DNA of 37,515 nucleotides from Acanthaster planci (lineage: Eukaryota > Echinodermata > Asteroidea > Valvatida > Acanthasteridae): NCBI RefSeq assembly GCF_001949145.1, contig NW_019091737.1, positions 14,221 through 51,735 of the forward strand, written 5' to 3'. The position numbers and the translations under genes were made by a program. Numbering within the stretch: position 1 is the stretch's first letter; each line of letters begins with the position of its first letter. Positions 33,311 through 37,515 of this stretch are shown in pieces. The notes beneath the pieces are model-generated. The model was given only the letters and a program-made list of their open reading frames with translations. It did no database searches and was not told where the DNA came from.

Positions 33311-33673
33311 ATGCAGGCAGTAATCTGGCATTTTTTTTTAATGTTTTCTATTATTCGTCTGACTCGGCGGCGACCATCATTGAACACTTTGAAGTGCCCG
33401 AGTTGCAACTCCCGTGTCCTATGGTCAGACTCAAGTAACGATAATTCCAGCGTTGATGCTTTTTCCAATCATGACAGCGATCAGTTGTCATGTTCGTCTT
33501 ATTCATTGGACGAAGAAAGCGACAATGAAGGAGCTGAATTTGTCAGTTCTTACCAGAATACACTCAGGAAAAGATTTTGCAACTTGAGGCTGTTGGCCAA
33601 GGGCATGGCGGTCACCCGTAGGATCGACAACAAAATACTGACTGGTAATGATTTGTTTCCTGGACCATTATAA
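33311..33673 (+). CDS. possible exon encoding a Ser/Asp-rich protein, unknown
   Basis: An open frame of 120 codons. From about residue 24 it reads LNTLKCPSCNSRVLWSDSSN, then a Ser/Asp/Glu-rich segment (DEESDNEGAEF), then a basic helix-like part (TLRKRFCNLRLLAKGMAVTR). A donor-like CTGACTG|GTAATG occurs near 33645, so the last residues may be intron. The composition is unlike chance AT-rich reading. I recognise no family, and no neighbouring exon is found. Confidence 0.3.
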   Translation: MQAVIWHFFLMFSIIRLTRRRPSLNTLKCPSCNSRVLWSDSSNDNSSVDAFSNHDSDQLSCSSYSLDEESDNEGAEFVSSYQNTLRKRFCNLRLLAKGMAVTRRIDNKILTGNDLFPGPL

Positions 33674-33970
33674 AAATTGATCTGTCTGAAAAGACGTAAT
33701 TTTCCTACCACTGGCTATTCGATAGGTGTATTCGCTGATTTTTTTGATAAATCCTGTTTTTAAGTGAAACATGCACTTATTATCGTCGACAACCGGTAAA
33801 ACCAGGTGACGCGAAACGGGTTGACGTCATGGGTTGGGGTTAGTCTTTAGGGCCTACTGGGAAAGCTAGATTTCCTTCCTTTTCTTTTATCTGTCTTGCC
33901 AGTTTGATTGCTTTGTTGTGTTTTAGTGATTTTTGGGGTGCTTTTTGTCCATGGTTATAGGCTAGACTAC

Positions 33971-34034
33971 TTTCGTCAAAGTTGGTGTTCCATTGCGATT
34001 TTTTGTTCACTGTGCACCGTGAGTCGCTTGCTTA
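33971..34034 (+). repeat. 64-bp dispersed repeat, copy 2
   Basis: Second copy of 9414-9477, same orientation, about 24.5 kb away. Confidence 0.75.
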
Positions 34035-34130
34035 GCATCGACGTGTTGCGTGACGACGGTGCGGCATTATTTGCACGGGAAAATAGTCCACGTGCGCCCA
34101 GTGCTGTCCCATTTGACATCGTTTGCGTAG

Positions 34131-34264
34131 CACATGTATGGGTGTACATGTACGTGTCAGTACTGGTACGTGCACATAATGCACATGTACATGTACATGT
34201 ATGTACATGAGTACATGTAGACTTATGTACATACATACACATGCTGATGTACAGCACACATGTA
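34131..34264. repeat. TACATG/GTACAT-rich simple-sequence tract
   Basis: Imperfect runs of ACATGTACATGTACATGT and relatives, the longest such tract in the window. Open frames on the minus strand here are by-products. Confidence 0.85.
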
Positions 34265-34266
34265 TA

Positions 34267-34298
34267 ACCATGGAGGTAGAATATTCTACCTCCATGGT
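34267..34298. repeat. perfect 32-bp palindrome without spacer
   Basis: ACCATGGAGGTAGAAT is followed directly by its exact reverse complement. It lies immediately after the TACATG tract. Confidence 0.97.
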
Positions 34299-34418
34299 AT
34301 AACGAGGTCTAATTCTGCTTTCCATTAGCAAGTTTTCAGTAAGAGTGGTTTTTCCTGGTCTTTCCTTTTGCATTACACAGCCTGGAATTTCGAGGCTTCA
34401 CAAAATCTAATCATGAAG

Positions 34419-34439
34419 GAAGGAATAGACTATTCCTTC
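34419..34439. repeat. 21-bp palindrome with 1-base spacer
   Basis: GAAGGAATAG, A, CTATTCCTTC. It is the second perfect short palindrome within 150 bp. Confidence 0.9.
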
Positions 34440-35250
34440 TGTAACATATCCGAAAGTTGAAAGGTCAAAGGTGAAAAACGTGTTCCAGAATGTACGCGCA
34501 CCGCGATCGCCTAGTGCACTGTATTGTGTACAATGTACACGTTTCATGCTACTTCGCTTCGCTCATACGCATGAAAAATAGTTTGATGTGGATGGACTGC
34601 TTCAAGAAATACATGAACAGTTAGTTATGCATACTGTATATGCTCAAGGTTTATTGGATAGCATGGGATTGTGGTCAGAGCACAGGATCTGAGTGTGCGA
34701 TTCGGAAATATATTTCAATAGCAAAGATTAGTTGAACATAAAAATATACATACACTACCGTGACTAGAATATGGTCATAAAATGAAATCAGTCTATCATT
34801 AATTCCATTTTTTTTCTTCATTAGTTCAATTTCTCCAATCCTGTCCTCTCTTTACTTCTTTGACATCAGGTAAACTGACCCTCAGTCATCTGTTTGTTTT
34901 TTTTTCAGGTACACTGACCGCCTGTCTGCTTACTTTCTCTCTCTATACAGTTTGTTGCAGATGGAGGGGTAAATGCCCTGGACTTGACTCTAGTCTATGT
35001 TTTATTCTGTCATTCGCTTTAACGAAAAATCTAGTCAATAATTTAAGTGGAAAATGACCAACGACATCAGAATAAGCAGGTACATTTCATGAACTTTCAA
35101 ATCAACAAAACATTTACATGTATATCAAAGGGTTTAATTACTCATCATAAGTAAAGCATGGCAGTACCGAAATATATGGCAAAAACTGCATGAGAAATTA
35201 ATCACAAAGGAGCGAATGAGCGACTGCTAAACGTTCAGGGATGTTCCATT
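34440..35250. other. no gene seen
   Basis: AT-rich sequence with only short, unconvincing frames. Confidence 0.45.
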
Positions 35251-35256
35251 TGATTT

Positions 35257-35440
35257 ACCTATTTTTTTGCCTCTGTGGTCTTCCAGCGACCATGTTGCAT
35301 TATCAACTCATGTGACACATGTTTATTAGCCAAATGAGAGGCACCCCTCGGAACCGCGCAAACTGTGGAGACCGTACGCGAACGGATTACTAACACTGTT
35401 ATGTTCGCCCCTATATGCGGCGTAGTCGCGGTCCAAGTAG
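35257..35440 (-). pseudogene. tyrosine recombinase C-terminal catalytic fragment
   Basis: The minus strand gives FAYGLHSLRG in one frame and, after a shift of frame, ASHLANKHVSHELIMQHGRW then KTTEAKK and a stop. This is the second catalytic box of tyrosine recombinases (HSLR at 35356-35367, then HGRW). It is of the Crypton/DIRS/Ngaro type common in invertebrate genomes. The stop TAG comes where the sequence should run on to the nucleophilic Tyr, so that Tyr is absent. It belongs with the fragments at 36.4-37.1 kb. Confidence 0.75.
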
Positions 35441-35510
35441 TACAGCGCCCTGTCCTGGTCCTTGTAGTTTTTTCACTAAAGTTGCACCGTCCTTCAGTCA
35501 CGCCAGGTTT

Positions 35511-36423
35511 TAACCCATTGTAGAGCCCGTTTTTCCATCATTTGTAGACCACCTTGTTCTGTGAGCCTTACTCCAGTAAACAGCTGGTGAGTTTAAGATT
35601 CCGTTGATATTTGTATAAGTGATTATTGTTTGTTATTTGATGACTAATATGTCGCGTAAATTTCAGGCACATTTTGCCGCCATAACTTCTGTATTGCATT
35701 GTTAATTTTCTTGTGCCTTGTGAAAACTTTCCCCGGATTTGGGCCTTAGAATTTTCCTTAATATCGAAGCGAGTTTCTCAGATGATGTGGTTGTAATGTT
35801 CAGTATTGTTTTCTGGTCAAGAAACAGTGGATATTTGGTCATTTTGTGTCTTTATATCGAGGATAATTGAATGTCACGTTAGGTTAGGAACTTAGTTTTT
35901 GTGTGCACTTGAGGCCTGCCTAAGTGCATGCACTGGCCATTTTTTTCCACGATGTCATGAATATTCATAACTTAGATTCCGTATTGGAATTAGTGTATCC
36001 TTATTTGGAAATTGCAGTAGCGCTGTCAGTTTACAGTGTATTTAGGAACTACATGCATTTTTCTCGTTTTCAGGTTGCTGATTTCAGTATTCCAGACCCA
36101 TAGATAGTATGAAGACACTTCATCTTTTGGAGAGCACAGTTCTGTAAGATAATTTTCATAGATTGTCTCATGTGACATTTACAATCTCTTGAAGACTTTT
36201 CGAGGTGATTTTGTGCATTTGCCCTTGTGATTTACCAACCTTTCATTCATATTTTTATGTCTAATTTTTTAGTATTCACTCTCTTGAGAACCTGTGTAAA
36301 TGCATGCAGATTGTTATTAGTACTTAGTGTGTTTTTCTTATGTTTATTTTATAGTTTTACCTCATGTGGTCCACCCACGACTCAGGAATGCGAATAAAGT
36401 AGTCAAAGTTCACATATTCTGTA
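35511..36423. other. ~0.9 kb of unrelated sequence splitting the recombinase relic
   Basis: No coding frame. On the plus strand there is a strong donor-like AACAGCTG|GTGAGT near 35587, an acceptor-like TTTTCTCGTTTTCAG ending at 36073, and AATAAA at 36393-36398. It could be a non-coding transcript or simply an insertion. Confidence 0.35.
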
Positions 36424-36660
36424 CTAGTCAGAGGTTAACTTGTCGGAGAGAGGGCGCCCTCGGTGCTCCATGTTCGTCATAAACACCAATGAGCTGAAGA
36501 GCTTGGACAAATAATACCCGACATCTGGTATAACCCTGTGGTCTTTTAGCACTTCGTTTATAACAATTAGAACTCGAATGGAAGGAAAGGGGGAAACGAA
36601 ACCACATCTTGACCCATGGCAACATCCGAAGCGGCTAAGAATCAACGAAGGATAGAAACG
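36424..36660 (-). pseudogene. tyrosine recombinase middle fragment
   Basis: Minus-strand pieces in different frames: SPVSILR, a stop, FLAASDV, then RPQGYTRCRVLFVQALQLIG. They resemble the segment before the HSLR box (a YTRxRELF...iG helix). At least one frameshift separates the two pieces. Confidence 0.5.
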
Positions 36661-36673
36661 GGGGAATAGGCGT

Positions 36674-37122
36674 CTAAGGTGTCGTAAAGATAACCAGTGT
36701 TGCCCTCCCTGAATACATCTGTTTTAGACTTGGGGATGAACACCTAAATGCCTTTGTTGTCGTCGAGATATGAAAGGTGACTGGCTTTAAGTGCCGCCAT
36801 TTTGTTATCACAAAGAACAACGCGTACTTGCGGCAGACGTAGCAGGCCGTGCGCAAATCCAAAAGAGAACCACCGGGTGCAGCGAACGTATCAATGATAG
36901 CTTTAACTTGAACTAGACTCAATGGCTGCTTTTGTAATTGGGAATGCATGGATGGTGCAGTGCCTGACGACCACTAACAATAAGGTGTTGAACCACAGGG
37001 GAATCAACAAGGTTGTGCTTATTTACCAAGGAGTGCAACCATTTCAGCGAGGCGGCGGTAGTCCCAAGAACACTGTCAGAATTAGACTGCTGTTTAACGT
37101 GGTAAAGGTAAGCGGCCAACAC
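36674..37122 (-). pseudogene. tyrosine recombinase N-terminal region
   Basis: Minus-strand frames read LAAYLYHVKQQSNSDSV, then ASLKWLHSLV and PVVQHLIVSGRQALHHP. After a change of frame near 36930 come KQPLSLVQVKAIIDTFAAPG and SLLDLRTACY. These fit the SAM-like core-binding domain and the first helix of the catalytic domain in Crypton/DIRS-type recombinases. The Arg expected in the FxRxxEL box is not visible (ALFFVITKWRHL). The frame break and changes indicate a dead copy. Confidence 0.7.
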
Positions 37123-37209
37123 CCCATAAGAAAACGGCAGACATGGGGAAAGACCACGCGACTCCGTCCAGGAAAAAAAACTGTCGGCATTTGTAGAAAT
37201 AAGAGGTGA

Positions 37210-37515
37210 CTGTGCCGTCGGATTTGGCTAAAATAGCATCACGAAGAATTTGTTTCCGTAATTCTTGAAACCGGTCGGGGAAGGTTAGCCAGAAGGGATG
37301 ACTACGGACTATCTATATATACATGAGAAAGGAAACAAAATAAATCAAGAATGGATGTAAATTTAGTACAACAGTGGTGAAATAAAAAAGGCAGCAGCTA
37401 CCACCCCGTCAAAATCAGGGGAGCCTAGAAAAGGAGTTCTTATTCCGACCGTGCTGTAGGGCAACAACAGCAGAATCTGTGCTGTACCCAAGCTTTAATT
37501 TTGTATATTTTGCAC
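37210..37515. other. no gene seen
   Basis: No recognisable coding frame. The window ends here, so the upstream part of the recombinase element may continue outside. Confidence 0.4.

Noticed and set aside
1-37515. CRISPR array, bacterial operon or phage content
   Set aside because: The short repeated phrases in elements A-C are degenerate, inverted at the two ends and without unique spacers. The sequence is clearly animal, with spliced genes.

Overview
The window is animal nuclear DNA. It has large introns, degraded transposons, a tRNA-derived SINE-like unit, TACATG-rich simple repeats and an assembly gap (N, 10850-10913). The only intact, confidently named host gene is a Snail-family zinc-finger repressor, which places the organism in the Metazoa. 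The mix of a THAP9/P-like transposase, piggyBac, tyrosine-recombinase relics and frequent TGTACATGTA words fits a marine invertebrate such as an echinoderm, hemichordate or cephalochordate, but the sequence alone does not settle the species.

Layout. 1-1.9 kb: no gene seen, one 14-bp tandem repeat. About 1.9-7.1 kb, minus strand: a decayed P-element/THAP9-like transposase, with THAP domain exons at 7.1-6.0 kb and the catalytic region at 4.16-1.9 kb. It has stop codons, frameshifts, a changed candidate catalytic Glu and a 40-bp perfect palindrome. 8.7-8.9 kb: a MITE sitting inside a short sequence that also occurs uninterrupted, inverted, at 7.27 kb. 10.1-10.6 kb: about four copies of a ~145-bp tandem repeat. 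11.6-17.9 kb, minus strand: a two-exon snail gene, with a SNAG exon at 17.8 kb, a 5.3-kb intron, and five zinc fingers in exon 2. 18-23.7 kb: no supported gene. 23.7-24.0 kb: a tRNA-like SINE unit between inverted repeats. 24.1 kb: an unrecognised candidate first coding exon on the minus strand. 25.5 kb: a small MITE.

25.94-31.71 kb is one decayed piggyBac element. It has matching ends, TTAA-type target sites, an acidic N-terminal exon, a catalytic region with lost Asp residues, and a Cys-rich tail. Nested inside it are three non-autonomous elements (26.5-27.2, 27.8-28.7 and 28.7-29.6 kb). Each has inverted ends made of degenerate 16-17-bp phrases and apparent 9-bp target duplications. Their words differ, but the phrase pattern and two of the termini are related. 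The first also contains a diverged copy of the 24.1-kb exon, which looks like gene-fragment capture.

31.7-35.2 kb holds a hairpin MITE, a possible exon, a second copy of a 64-bp repeat, a TACATG-rich tract and a perfect 32-bp palindrome. 35.25-37.2 kb, minus strand, is a broken tyrosine recombinase of the Crypton/DIRS/Ngaro type, split by about 1 kb of unrelated sequence. Overall this is a developmental regulator locus beside layered transposon debris. The host gene and the transposons show no functional link.
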